DNA of 64,000 nucleotides from NCBI RefSeq assembly GCF_018399035.1, contig NZ_CP073760.1, forward strand, positions 5,456,501-5,520,500, read 5' to 3'. The notes under the pieces were generated by a model. It was not told the DNA's origin. It ran no database searches and saw only the letters and a list, made by a program, of their open reading frames with translations. How positions within the stretch are numbered: position 1 is the stretch's first letter; the number at the start of each line of letters is the position of its first letter. The position numbers and the translations under genes are program-made. This stretch comes from Thiocapsa sp. (GTDB lineage: Bacteria > Pseudomonadota > Gammaproteobacteria > Chromatiales > Chromatiaceae). Positions 46,103 to 55,593 of this stretch are shown here, piece after piece.

Positions 46103-46594
46103 ATGCTGAAAGCCACACGCGAATATCTCCAGAGCCTTTTGATGGTCGAGCTCTTCAAGGGCTTGAGTCTGACCGGCGCTTACATGTTCAAGCGCAAGTT
46201 CACGGTTCAGTATCCGGAGGAGAGGGCCCCGATCTCGCCGCGTTTTCGCGGCCTGCATGCCCTGCGGCGCTATCCCAACGGGGAAGAGCGCTGCATCGCC
46301 TGCAAGCTCTGCGAGGCGGTCTGTCCGGCACTGGCCATCACGATCGAGGCCGAGCCGCGCGAGGACGGATCCAGGCGGACGACGCGATACGACATCGACC
46401 TCTTCAAGTGCATCTATTGCGGGTTTTGCGAGGAGTCTTGCCCGGTAGACTCGATCGTCGAGACCGGGGTCTACGAGTATCACTTCGAGAATCGCGGCGA
46501 GAACATCATGACCAAAGAGAAACTCCTCGCGATCGGGGACAAGTACGAGGCGGACATCGCCGCGGCACGCGCCGCGGATGCGCCTTACCGCTGA
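46103..46594 (+). CDS. nuoI: NADH-quinone oxidoreductase subunit I
   Basis: Ferredoxin-like subunit of 163 residues with two 4Fe-4S clusters (N6a, N6b): CIACKLCEAVCPALAI and CIYCGFCEESCPVDSIVE. ATG 46103 gives MLKATREYLQSLLMVELFKG, a normal start. About 200 bases without a gene follow before nuoJ. Confidence 0.97.
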   Translation: MLKATREYLQSLLMVELFKGLSLTGAYMFKRKFTVQYPEERAPISPRFRGLHALRRYPNGEERCIACKLCEAVCPALAITIEAEPREDGSRRTTRYDIDLFKCIYCGFCEESCPVDSIVETGVYEYHFENRGENIMTKEKLLAIGDKYEADIAAARAADAPYR

Positions 46595-46795
46595 CCGTGA
46601 TGCGTCTGCGGATCGCAGGGAAGGCGGTGGATACCGGGCGAGGGGCGGCGAGCGCCGAGTCCCCGAGCGGCGTTGTCGGGGGTCGTCGCCGGCGGTCGCG
46701 CATCGCTGATCCGGGCTTCCCCCGTACCTGCGCTTCGGCTCGTTCGGTCTTTGCGCATTGCGCCGTTGCGGCTAACCAAGGCATCTGGATGAATC

Positions 46796-47449
46796 ATGGG
46801 CTTTGAAAAATTCCTGTTCTATGTGTTCGCGGCCATAACCTTAGTCGCTGCAGGGATGGTGATCACGCGTCGCAATCCGGTCCACGCCGTCCTCTATCTG
46901 GTGCTCGCCTTCATCAGCAGCGCGGCCCTCTGGATCATGCTCGAGGCCGAATTCCTCGGCATCGTGCTCATCCTGGTTTATGTCGGCGCCGTGATGGTGC
47001 TCTTCCTCTTCGTGGTCATGATGCTCGATGTCGATATCGCGACGCTGCGTGCGGGCTTTATTCGCTATTTGCCCATCGGTGCGCTGATTGCGGTGGTGCT
47101 TGCACTCGAGATCTTCCTGATCGTCGGGCCGGCCAACTTCGGATTGCAACAGTTCCCCTCGCCCGTGCCGGCAGGCCCCGATGTCAGCAATACCGAAGAG
47201 CTCGGTCTACTGCTCTACACCGTCTACGTTTATCCGTTCGAAATCGCCGCCGTCATCCTGCTTGTCGCCATCGTCGCCGCGATTCGCTTGACCTTGCGAC
47301 GCCGGCCCGAGACCAAGTACATGGATCCGGCGAAGCAGGTCAGGGTCAAGAAGGGTCCGGACCGGATTCGTATCGTCAAGATGCCTTCCGAGAGTGCCGC
47401 GGTTCCGGCCGTTGCTGCCTCGGCTGCACCACAGGAATCGACCGAATGA
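46796..47449 (+). CDS. nuoJ: NADH-quinone oxidoreductase subunit J
   Basis: Membrane subunit of 217 residues with five helices; ARRNPVHAVLYLVLAF-like text near the start and LVYVGAVMVLFLFVVMMLDVD, holding the helix that undergoes the pi-bulge transition. The C-terminal tail after residue 170 is basic and then Ala-rich and is not conserved. It overlaps nuoK by four bases. Confidence 0.96.
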   Translation: MGFEKFLFYVFAAITLVAAGMVITRRNPVHAVLYLVLAFISSAALWIMLEAEFLGIVLILVYVGAVMVLFLFVVMMLDVDIATLRAGFIRYLPIGALIAVVLALEIFLIVGPANFGLQQFPSPVPAGPDVSNTEELGLLLYTVYVYPFEIAAVILLVAIVAAIRLTLRRRPETKYMDPAKQVRVKKGPDRIRIVKMPSESAAVPAVAASAAPQESTE

Positions 47450-47751
47450 TCGCGCTCTCAGACTATCTGATCCTGGCTGCCGGGCTCTTCATGCTGGCGG
47501 TCGCCGGGATCTTCCTGAATCGCAAGAACGTCATCCTGCTGCTGATGTGTATCGAGCTGATGCTCTTGGCGGTGAATATGAACTTCGTCGCCTTCTCCCA
47601 TTTCCTCGGGGATATGACGGGGCAGGTCTTCGTCTTTTTCATCCTGACCGTGGCGGCGGCGGAGGCTGCGATCGGGCTTGCGATCCTGGTGGTGCTTTTC
47701 CGTAATCGGCAGACGATCAACGTGGAGGATCTGGACAGCCTCAAGGGATAG
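47446..47751 (+). CDS. nuoK: NADH-quinone oxidoreductase subunit K
   Basis: Small antiporter-like membrane subunit, 101 residues and three helices. The buried glutamates are visible in LMCIELMLLAVNMNFVAF and VAAAEAAIGLAILV. Its ATG overlaps the nuoJ stop (ATGA). A 75-base gap precedes nuoL. Confidence 0.97.
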   Translation: MIALSDYLILAAGLFMLAVAGIFLNRKNVILLLMCIELMLLAVNMNFVAFSHFLGDMTGQVFVFFILTVAAAEAAIGLAILVVLFRNRQTINVEDLDSLKG

Positions 47752-47826
47752 CGCGGACGGCGACAAGGTGTCTGCGTGACTGGCGGGTCGATTCGGATCA
47801 CATCAAGCGAAAGAGCGAACTAAATA

Positions 47827-49833
47827 GTGGAAAACGTCTACCTGACCATCGTGCTCGCGCCGCTCATCGGCGCCATCATCGCCGGCTTTTTCGGCGGCCG
47901 AATCGGCCGAGAGGGGGCGCATGCGGTGACCATCGCCGGCGTCGGGCTCTCCACGGCACTGTCGCTTATGGTGCTGGCGCGTTTCATCTGGGATGATCTG
48001 CCGGTCTACAACGAGGCCGTCTATACCTGGATGGTGTCGGACGGGATCCGCTTCGAGATCGGCTTCCTGGTCGATCGGCTCACGGCGCTCATGATGGCGA
48101 CCGTGACCTTTGTTTCCTTGATGGTCCACATCTATACGATCGGCTACATGGCCGACGACGAGCACAACTGGCCGAAAGGCGCGCTGACCGGCAAGAACAG
48201 TTACCAGCGGTTCTTCAGCTACATCTCGCTCTTTACCTTCTCCATGTTGATGTTGGTGATGTCCAACAACTTCATGCAGCTCTTTTTCGGGTGGGAGGCG
48301 GTCGGTCTGGTCTCCTACCTGCTGATCGGCTTCTGGTCGACGCGCGAGACGGCGATCTTCGCCAATATGAAGGCATTCCTGGTCAACCGGGTCGGTGACT
48401 TCGGCTTCATCCTGGGCATCGCTGCGGTCGGGATGTATTTCAACAGTATGGATTACGCGGAGGTCTTTGCCGCGGCACCTGCCCATGCCGGAACGCAGGT
48501 CGCCGTATTCGGCGGCGTCTCGCTCATGACGCTGATCTGCATCCTGCTCTTCATCGGGGCCATGGGTAAGTCGGCGCAGGTGCCCTTGCATGTCTGGCTG
48601 CCGGACTCGATGGAAGGCCCCACGCCCATCTCGGCCTTGATTCACGCCGCGACCATGGTCACCGCCGGTGTCTTCATGGTCGCGCGGATGTCGCCGCTGT
48701 TCGAGATGTCGGAGACGGCGCTCAGCTTCATCCTCATCATCGGCGCGACCACGGCGCTTTTCATGGGTCTGATCGGTCTGGTGCAGAACGACATCAAGCG
48801 CGTCGTCGCCTATTCGACCCTCTCGCAGCTCGGTTATATGGTGACGGCGCTCGGTGCTTCGGCCTATGCGGCCGGGATGTTCCACCTGATGACCCATGCC
48901 TTCTTCAAGGCGCTGCTGTTCCTGGCCGCAGGGTCGGTGATCATCGCCCTGCATCACAAGCAGGACATCCGCGAGATGGGCGGCCTGCGCCGTTACATGC
49001 CGATCACCTGGATCACCGCGCTGATCGGCACGCTGGCCCTGATCGGCTTCCCGGCCTTCTCCGGCTTTTTCTCCAAGGACGCCATCATCGAGGCGGTGGG
49101 GCACTCGACGCTCTACGGGTCCGGTTATGCCTCGTTGCTCCTGACGATCGGCGTCTTCGTCACCGCCCTCTACAGTTTCCGCATGTACTTCCTGGTCTTC
49201 CACGGCAAGCCGCGGATGGACGAGCACACCCGACACCATCTGCACGAGACCCCGTGGGTGGTCACCTTGCCGTTGGTGTTGCTGGCGATCCCATCGGTGG
49301 TGCTCGGTTGGCTGGTCGTGGAGCCGCTGCTGGTGACCAACTGGTTCGCGACCGGCGACTGGAACCCCATCGTGGTGGCGCCCGAGCACGACACCCTGCA
49401 GCCGCTGCGCGAGCATTGGCACGGCCAGTGGGCCTTCGTGCTGCACGGCATGACCATGCCGCCCTTCTTTCTGGCGATGGGCGGTCTGATCTTGGCGGCC
49501 TTCGTCTGGTGGTTCACCTTCGCCAAGAATCCGAAGATCGACGATGAGCTGCAGGCGATGGGTGGTCCCGTGACCAAGATCCTGCAGGCGAAGTACGGGT
49601 TCGACGACTTCAATCAGAAGGTCTTCGCGGGCGGCGGTCGTTGGCTGGGCAAGGTGCTCTGGCTCGGCGGTGACCGCGCCATCATCGACGACGGTGTGGT
49701 CAACGGATCGGCCCATCGCGTTGCGGCGCTGGCGCAGCGGGCGCGGCATCTGCAAACCGGTTACCTCTATCACTACGCGATTGCGATGATCGTCGGGCTC
49801 GTCGGGCTCTTGACGTTCTTCGTCGTGTTCTAA
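47827..49833 (+). CDS. nuoL: NADH-quinone oxidoreductase subunit L
   Basis: Mrp-antiporter-like proton-pumping subunit, 668 residues, with about fifteen helices and the long lateral helix at its C-terminus. Key segments are FFGWEAVGLVSYLLIGFW (essential Glu), MGKSAQVPLHVWLPDSMEGPTPISALIHAATMV (Lys and His) and the C-terminal amphipathic stretch. The start is GTG 47827 (VENVYLTIVLAPLIG); no ATG fits better. Confidence 0.97.
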   Translation: MENVYLTIVLAPLIGAIIAGFFGGRIGREGAHAVTIAGVGLSTALSLMVLARFIWDDLPVYNEAVYTWMVSDGIRFEIGFLVDRLTALMMATVTFVSLMVHIYTIGYMADDEHNWPKGALTGKNSYQRFFSYISLFTFSMLMLVMSNNFMQLFFGWEAVGLVSYLLIGFWSTRETAIFANMKAFLVNRVGDFGFILGIAAVGMYFNSMDYAEVFAAAPAHAGTQVAVFGGVSLMTLICILLFIGAMGKSAQVPLHVWLPDSMEGPTPISALIHAATMVTAGVFMVARMSPLFEMSETALSFILIIGATTALFMGLIGLVQNDIKRVVAYSTLSQLGYMVTALGASAYAAGMFHLMTHAFFKALLFLAAGSVIIALHHKQDIREMGGLRRYMPITWITALIGTLALIGFPAFSGFFSKDAIIEAVGHSTLYGSGYASLLLTIGVFVTALYSFRMYFLVFHGKPRMDEHTRHHLHETPWVVTLPLVLLAIPSVVLGWLVVEPLLVTNWFATGDWNPIVVAPEHDTLQPLREHWHGQWAFVLHGMTMPPFFLAMGGLILAAFVWWFTFAKNPKIDDELQAMGGPVTKILQAKYGFDDFNQKVFAGGGRWLGKVLWLGGDRAIIDDGVVNGSAHRVAALAQRARHLQTGYLYHYAIAMIVGLVGLLTFFVVF

Positions 49834-49853
49834 AGCGGAAGGAGACGCCCTGC

Positions 49854-51434
49854 ATGTACGAGTTCCCTCTCCTGACGCTGGTCATCTGGCTGCCCATCAT
49901 CGGCGGTATCGCCGTGCTGGCGAGCGGTGATCGAGCCTCCGAGATCTCCAAGTGGATCGCGCTCGCCTTTGCGATCCTGACCTTCGCGATCAGCCTCGGC
50001 CTCTGGACGGGTTTCGACGCCGGCAGCGGTCAGATGCAGTTCGTGGAGCGCGCGGCCTGGATCCCGACCTTCAATGTCGATTACTACCTGGGCGTCGACG
50101 GCATCTCCATGCCGCTGATCATCCTGACGACCTTCATCACCATCTTCGTGATCATCGCGGGTTGGGATGTCATCACCTATAAGCCGTCGCATTACATGGC
50201 GGCCTTCCTGATCATGGAAGGCGTGATGGTCGGCGTCTTTTCGGCCCTCGATGCCATCCTCTTCTATGTCTTCTGGGAGTCGATGCTGATCCCGATGTTC
50301 ATCATCATCGGGGTCTGGGGCGGACCGAATCGGGTCTATGCGACCATCAAGTTCTTCCTCTATACCTTCTTCGGCTCGGTCTTCATGTTGGTCGCCTTGA
50401 TCTACATGTTCTTCCAGGCCGACAGCTTCAGTATCCTGGATTTCCACGATCTGGAGCTCGGCATGACCGCCCAGATCCTGATCTTCATCGCCTTCCTGCT
50501 TGCCTTTGCGGTGAAGGTGCCGATGTTCCCGGTCCACACCTGGTTGCCGGACGCGCATGTCGAGGCGCCGACCGGCGGGTCGGTGATCCTGGCGGCCATC
50601 ATGCTGAAGATCGGCGGTTACGGGTTCCTGCGCTTTTCCATGCCGATTACGCCGGACGCCAGTGCCTCGCTCGATTGGCTGATGATCGCGTTGTCGCTGA
50701 TCGCCGTGGTCTACATCGGGTTCGTGGCCCTGGTTCAGCAGGACATGAAGAAGCTGATCGCCTATTCGTCGATCGCCCACATGGGCTTCGTGACGCTCGG
50801 CTTCTTTATCGTCTTCACCATCATCCGCAACCCGGATGTCGCCGGCGGTGCGGTGATGGGAATCGAGGGCGGTATGGTGCAGATGATCTCGCACGGCTTC
50901 ATCTCGGGCGCGCTCTTTCTCTGCGTGGGCGTGCTCTATGACCGCGTGCATTCGCGCGAGATCGCAGACTACGGCGGTGTCATCAACACCATGCCCTGGT
51001 TCGGTGCCTTCGTGGTCTTTTTCGCGATGGCCAATGCCGGCCTGCCCGGAACCTCCGGTTTCGTCGGCGAGTTCATGGTGATCCTCGCGACCTTCCGGGC
51101 CGATTTCTGGTGGGCCTTCCTGGCCGCGACCACCTTGATCCTGGCGGCGGCCTTTACCCTCTGGATGGTCAAACGGGTGATCTTCGGCGAGGTCAAGAAC
51201 GAGAAGGTGGCGGGTCTGCAGGATCTCAATCGGCGCGAGACCTTCAATCTCGGGGTCCTGGCCGCTGCGGTTCTGGCCCTCGGGATCTGGCCCGCGCCCT
51301 TGATGGAGGTGATGCACGCCTCCGTCGAGAACCTGGTCGCCCATGTCAGCGAGTGCAAGCTGCCGGCCTCCGAGGCGGCGGACTGCGTCCTTGCGGTGCC
51401 CGCATCCGTGGCTGGTCTGACTGGACAGCCCTAA
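49854..51434 (+). CDS. nuoM: NADH-quinone oxidoreductase subunit M
   Basis: Second antiporter-like subunit, 526 residues. FYVFWESMLIPMFIIIGVWGG (Glu), AVKVPMFPVHTWLPDAHVEAPTGGSVILAAIMLKIGGYG and IAYSSIAHMGFV are diagnostic. AAGGAGAC stands about ten bases upstream of the ATG. A 245-base gap filled by a bipartite repeat separates it from nuoN. Confidence 0.97.
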   Translation: MYEFPLLTLVIWLPIIGGIAVLASGDRASEISKWIALAFAILTFAISLGLWTGFDAGSGQMQFVERAAWIPTFNVDYYLGVDGISMPLIILTTFITIFVIIAGWDVITYKPSHYMAAFLIMEGVMVGVFSALDAILFYVFWESMLIPMFIIIGVWGGPNRVYATIKFFLYTFFGSVFMLVALIYMFFQADSFSILDFHDLELGMTAQILIFIAFLLAFAVKVPMFPVHTWLPDAHVEAPTGGSVILAAIMLKIGGYGFLRFSMPITPDASASLDWLMIALSLIAVVYIGFVALVQQDMKKLIAYSSIAHMGFVTLGFFIVFTIIRNPDVAGGAVMGIEGGMVQMISHGFISGALFLCVGVLYDRVHSREIADYGGVINTMPWFGAFVVFFAMANAGLPGTSGFVGEFMVILATFRADFWWAFLAATTLILAAAFTLWMVKRVIFGEVKNEKVAGLQDLNRRETFNLGVLAAAVLALGIWPAPLMEVMHASVENLVAHVSECKLPASEAADCVLAVPASVAGLTGQP

Positions 51435-51471
51435 AGATGGGTTCGGGGATGCGCCCGGGCGCGGGTCTCAC

Positions 51472-51666
51472 TTAAACCGCGTCCAGAGCGAGATGCTCAC
51501 TTTCGAGTGAGCTCGAAGTTTGGTGAATCCACGACCCTTAGCGGGGGGCGCGGTTTAAAATTTTATATTTTTTAATACTTTAAACCGCGCCGGCTCCAGC
51601 GGTTCTGAAATCCGCCGGGGCCGATCCCATCCAAAAACATCGCATACCGCACTGGGCGCGGTTTAA
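51472..51666 (+). repeat. Bipartite TTTAAACCGCG repeat, copy A
   Basis: Two modules, each bounded by TTAAACCGCG and CGCGGTTTAA (51472-51558 and 51579-51666), are joined by an AT-only-like spacer AATTTTATATTTTTTAATAC. The interior of the right module (GGGGCCGATCCCATCCAAAAA and CATCGCATACCGC) is shared closely with copies B and C; the left module shares only its ends and CCAGAGCGA. It fills the nuoM-nuoN gap. Confidence 0.85.
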
Positions 51667-51679
51667 TCGGAATTCTCAC

Positions 51680-53119
51680 ATGCCATTCGATGCCGCCAAT
51701 CTGATCCCCATCCTGCCGGAGATTGCGATCCTGATCACCGCCAGCGTCGTGCTGGTGCTGGATCTCTATCTCAAGGAGAAGGATAAGGACCTCAACCATA
51801 CCCTGACCCTGATCGGTCTGCTGGTCGCGATCGGCCTCACGGGTGCCGTGGGCGGCGGCGAGGCGCGCATCGTCTTCGACGGCAATGTCGTGCGCGACGG
51901 CCTGACCGATTTGCTCCGGGGCGCGATCCTGATCGTCAGCCTGCTCGCCTTCGTCTATGCGCGCCCCTGGCTGAAGGATCGCGGGCTTTTCGTCGGCGAG
52001 TTCTACGTCCTTGCGCTGTTTGCGATCCTCGGGATGCTGATCATGGTCTCGGCCAACAGCTTCCTGACCATCTATCTCGGTCTCGAGCTTCAGGCGCTCT
52101 GTCTCTATGCCTTGGTCGCCTTCGATCGGGACTCGACGAAGGGCGCCGAAGCGGCCATGAAGTATTTCGTGCTGGGTGCGCTGGGCTCCGGAATGCTCCT
52201 TTACGGCGTCTCCATGATCTACGGCGCCACCGGATCGATCGAGTTCGGTCCGGTCGCACAGGCGGTCGCCGAGCAGGGGATGGAAAACAAGGTCCTGGTC
52301 TTCGGCGTGGTCTTCCTGGTCATCGGCGTGGGTTTCAAGTTCGGCGCCGTGCCCTTCCACATGTGGGTCCCGGATATCTACGAGGGTGCGCCCACGCCGG
52401 CCGTCCTGTTGCTCGGCAGTGCGCCCAAGATCGCGGCCTTCGCGTTGGCGATTCGCATGCTGGTGGATGGACTGGAGGCGATCCAGCCGGACTGGCAGGG
52501 GATGCTCCTGATCCTCGCCGTGCTCTCCATGGGTCTGGGCAACCTGGTCGCGATCGCACAGACCAACATCAAACGGATGCTGGCCTACTCGACCATCTCG
52601 CACGTCGGTTTTATCTTTCTCGGACTCTTGGCCGGCACCGCGCAGGGCTACGCGTCGGCGATGTTCTACGCGATCGTCTACGCGGTGATGTCGACCGGTG
52701 CCTTCGGCATCCTCTTGATCCTGAGCCGCAAAGGTTTCGATGCGGAGAATCTGGATGACCTCAAGGGGCTGAACGACCGGGATTCCTGGTATGCCGCCAT
52801 GATGGCATTGGTGATGTTCTCGATGGCCGGCGTGCCGCCGACGGTCGGCTTCATGGCGAAGCTGCTGGTGCTGGAGTCTGTCGTTCGGATCGACCTCGTC
52901 TGGCTCGCACTGGTCGCCGTCGCCTTTTCGATCATCGGGGCTTTCTACTACCTGCGTGTGGTCAAGGTGATCTATTTCGATAAGCCGGATCCGGACATGC
53001 CGGTCCTGACGACCAGCGGCGGCGTGCGTTTCGCCATGAGCCTCAACGGTCTTTCCCTGTTGTTCCTCGGTCTCTTCCCGGCGGCGCTTTTGAGTTGGTG
53101 TCAAAGTGTCTTTGTTTGA
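51680..53119 (+). CDS. nuoN: NADH-quinone oxidoreductase subunit N
   Basis: Third antiporter-like subunit, 479 residues, last of the fourteen nuo genes. LGLELQALCLYALVAFDRDSTKGAEAAMKYFVLGALGSGMLLYG and FKFGAVPFHMWVPDIYEGAPTPAVLLLGSAPKIAAFA are typical. The ATG lies 14 bases after repeat copy A and no strong ribosome binding site is visible, so the repeat may influence its expression. Confidence 0.96.
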   Translation: MPFDAANLIPILPEIAILITASVVLVLDLYLKEKDKDLNHTLTLIGLLVAIGLTGAVGGGEARIVFDGNVVRDGLTDLLRGAILIVSLLAFVYARPWLKDRGLFVGEFYVLALFAILGMLIMVSANSFLTIYLGLELQALCLYALVAFDRDSTKGAEAAMKYFVLGALGSGMLLYGVSMIYGATGSIEFGPVAQAVAEQGMENKVLVFGVVFLVIGVGFKFGAVPFHMWVPDIYEGAPTPAVLLLGSAPKIAAFALAIRMLVDGLEAIQPDWQGMLLILAVLSMGLGNLVAIAQTNIKRMLAYSTISHVGFIFLGLLAGTAQGYASAMFYAIVYAVMSTGAFGILLILSRKGFDAENLDDLKGLNDRDSWYAAMMALVMFSMAGVPPTVGFMAKLLVLESVVRIDLVWLALVAVAFSIIGAFYYLRVVKVIYFDKPDPDMPVLTTSGGVRFAMSLNGLSLLFLGLFPAALLSWCQSVFV

Positions 53120-53246
53120 GCCACTAGGTTTAGATCGCCTCGGGAGTGAGTGTTTCGGGGTCGAACGCCAGGGGTCCGCGCACCCGGGCTCGGATCATCT
53201 CGGTTGTGTCGGCGCCGTCTCGCGTACTACCATCGGGGTTTTCGCC

Positions 53247-53439
53247 TAAACCGCGTCCAGAGCGACATGCGTTATTTGCACGTGGTGTCGGACTCAAGGA
53301 TTTCTTCGACCTTTGTCGTGACGCGGTTTAAAATTTAATATTTTTTAAGACTTTAAACCGCGCCAGCTCCAACGATCGTCGAGTCTGCCGGGGCTGATCC
53401 CATCCAAAAACATCACATACCGCGCCGTGCGCGGTTTAA
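53247..53439 (+). repeat. Bipartite TTTAAACCGCG repeat, copy B
   Basis: Same architecture as copy A: a left module starting TAAACCGCGTCCAGAGCGAC and ending ACGCGGTTTAA, AT-rich spacer AATTTAATATTTTTTAAGAC, then a right module ending CGCGGTTTAA at 53439. It ends one base before the dapA ribosome binding site (GGAG, 53441-53444), so it lies in the dapA leader. The 120 bases between nuoN and the repeat hold no gene. Confidence 0.85.
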
Positions 53440-53450
53440 CGGAGTCGGAC

Positions 53451-54326
53451 ATGTTTCGCGGCAGCATCGTTGCCCTCATCACCCCCATGCACGAAGACGG
53501 GGGCATCGACGACGCGAGCCTCGGGCGTCTCGTCGACTTCCATGTCGACGCCGGGACCACGGCCATCGTCGCAGTCGGGACCACGGGAGAATCGGCAACG
53601 CTCGACGAAGAGGAGCACTGCGCGGTCATTCGCAGAACGCTCGAGCTTGCCGCCGGCAGGATCCCCATCATCGCGGGTACGGGCGCCAACTCGACCCGCG
53701 AGGCGATCACCCTGACCCGCTGCGCCAAGGAGGCCGGCGCACAGGCCGCCCTTCTGGTGACACCCTATTACAACAAACCCACCCAAGAGGGGCTGTATCT
53801 GCATTATCGTGCGATCGCCGAGGCCGTGGATATCCCGCAGATCCTCTACAACGTGCCGGGCCGCACGGCCTGCGATCTGCTGCCCGAGACTGCGGCTCGG
53901 CTCGCGCCGATCGACAACATCGTCGGCATCAAGGACGCGACGGGTGACCTCACCCGTGTCGGGCGGTTGCGTGCCGGCTGCGGCGAGGGATTCGCGCTCT
54001 ACAGCGGGGATGATGCGACCGGGTGCGAGTTCATGCTGATGGGCGGCGACGGCGTGATCTCGGTGACCTCGAATCTAGCCCCGCGATTGATGCAGGACAT
54101 GTGCGAGGCGGCGCTCGCGGGCGATCGCGAGCATGCAGAGTCCATCAATCGGCGGCTCGATGCCCTGCATCACGACCTGTTCGTACAGTCCAATCCGATC
54201 CCGGTAAAATGGGCCGCTGCCGAGATGGGGCTGTGCTCGAAAGGGATCCGTCTCCCGCTCACCTGGCTCTCCGACGAGCACCATGCACGCGTTCGTGCGG
54301 CAATGGAGCAAGCGGGTGTGCTCTGA
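53451..54326 (+). CDS. dapA: 4-hydroxy-tetrahydrodipicolinate synthase
   Basis: TIM-barrel aldolase of 291 residues condensing pyruvate with aspartate semialdehyde in lysine and diaminopimelate synthesis. GTTGESATL, the catalytic Tyr region TPYYNKPTQEGLYLHY and the Schiff-base lysine in IVGIKDATGDLTR are present. I chose ATG 53451, after GGAG. It is followed by bamC, the common gammaproteobacterial order. Confidence 0.97.
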   Translation: MFRGSIVALITPMHEDGGIDDASLGRLVDFHVDAGTTAIVAVGTTGESATLDEEEHCAVIRRTLELAAGRIPIIAGTGANSTREAITLTRCAKEAGAQAALLVTPYYNKPTQEGLYLHYRAIAEAVDIPQILYNVPGRTACDLLPETAARLAPIDNIVGIKDATGDLTRVGRLRAGCGEGFALYSGDDATGCEFMLMGGDGVISVTSNLAPRLMQDMCEAALAGDREHAESINRRLDALHHDLFVQSNPIPVKWAAAEMGLCSKGIRLPLTWLSDEHHARVRAAMEQAGVL

Positions 54327-54363
54327 AAGCATCCGCCGCATCGACGCTCCCGAGCGGTGGCCT

Positions 54364-55581
54364 ATGCTCAATCGATTAAAGAGGTCGCACACCTTGAGAC
54401 CACGTCTATGGCCGACCGGCGGCGTTTCCGCCGGCTTGGCGCTGACCCTGCTTTTGTCGGGTTGCGGCTCGAGCGTCATCAGCGACGCGATCCCCGATCA
54501 GCGGCTTGCCTACAAGAAGCAACAGGAGGCCGGCGAGAATCTCGAGATCCCGCCTGATCTGACCGCAGGGCGGTTCGACGATGCCCTCGACATTCCGCCC
54601 GTCGGCGGGGCGACCTACTCGGAGTACAGCGGGAGTCGCGCGCAACGCCAGCGTGTCGCGGCTTCGGGCGAGGTCCTTCCCGAGACACCCAATGTGGAGT
54701 TGCAGCGGCGTGACTCCGAGCGCTGGCTCGAGGTGCAGGCCTCGCCGCAGCAGGTGTGGCCCAAGGTCATCTCCTTCTGGCGAGAGCAGGGCATCCTCTT
54801 GGTCGAGCAGAATCCGTCCGTCGGCGTGATGCGCACCGATTGGCTGGATAACCGCGCCGAGATCCGGCGCGATTTCGTCACGCGCATGATCAGCAAGGTC
54901 GTCGAGGGGGTCTACGCGACCTCGACGCGCGATCAGTACAGTCTGCGTATCGAGCCCGGCACGACACCCGGAACCACCGACATCCATCTCACGCATCGCG
55001 GGATGGAGGAGCGGCTGGTCACCAACGCGATCGGTGACGGCAGCCGGACCATTTGGGAGCCCAGCGGGACCGATCCCGGCAAGGAAGCCGAGATGTTGCG
55101 GCGTCTCATGGTTTTTCTGGGTGCATCCGAGCAGCGTGCCGCGGCCGCGAGCCCCGTCTCCGGGGGCAGCTCCGGCGGCGCCGGAACCGGGCTTGCCATG
55201 CGGCCCGTCGGTGCTCGCCTCGTCAGCGAGGGGGGCTCTCAAGCCCTGGTGATCCAGGAGGACTTCCGTCGCGCCTGGAGGACCGCCGGATCGGCACTGG
55301 ATCGTGCCGGATTCGCCGTGGAAGATCGCGATATGAGTGAGGGCATCTACTATGTCCGATACGCAGGGCGGGATGGCGCGTCCGAGGACAAGAGCCCCGG
55401 CCTCCTCTCGCGGATGGCCTTCTGGAAGAAGAACGAGGTCGACCCGGTCAAGCAGTATCAGGTGCGTGTGCAGGGTGGCGAAACCGAATCACGGGTTACC
55501 GTGCTGGATGCACGCGGGAATCCGGATACATCCGAGTCGAGCCAGCGGATCCTGACGCTGATGAAGGAGCAGATTCGCTAG
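54364..55581 (+). CDS. bamC: Outer membrane assembly lipoprotein BamC
   Basis: Accessory lipoprotein of the BAM complex, 405 residues. The signal peptide ends in a lipobox LLLSGC with Cys at residue 34. The unstructured N-terminal region contains the BamD-binding style text DQRLAYKKQQEAGENLEIPPDLT, followed by two helix-grip domains (SERWLEVQASPQQVWPKVISFWREQ; QALVIQEDFRRAWRTAGSALDRAGF). A Gly/Ala linker separates the two. I chose ATG 54364; 37 bases after dapA. Confidence 0.92.
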   Translation: MLNRLKRSHTLRPRLWPTGGVSAGLALTLLLSGCGSSVISDAIPDQRLAYKKQQEAGENLEIPPDLTAGRFDDALDIPPVGGATYSEYSGSRAQRQRVAASGEVLPETPNVELQRRDSERWLEVQASPQQVWPKVISFWREQGILLVEQNPSVGVMRTDWLDNRAEIRRDFVTRMISKVVEGVYATSTRDQYSLRIEPGTTPGTTDIHLTHRGMEERLVTNAIGDGSRTIWEPSGTDPGKEAEMLRRLMVFLGASEQRAAAASPVSGGSSGGAGTGLAMRPVGARLVSEGGSQALVIQEDFRRAWRTAGSALDRAGFAVEDRDMSEGIYYVRYAGRDGASEDKSPGLLSRMAFWKKNEVDPVKQYQVRVQGGETESRVTVLDARGNPDTSESSQRILTLMKEQIR

Positions 55582-55593
55582 GCCTGCCCCGAC

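Noticed and set aside
47803..49773. 656-codon minus-strand open frame
   Set aside because: It is antisense to nuoL, is rich in His/Asp/Arg/Gln as expected from the complement of membrane protein codons, and has no domain.
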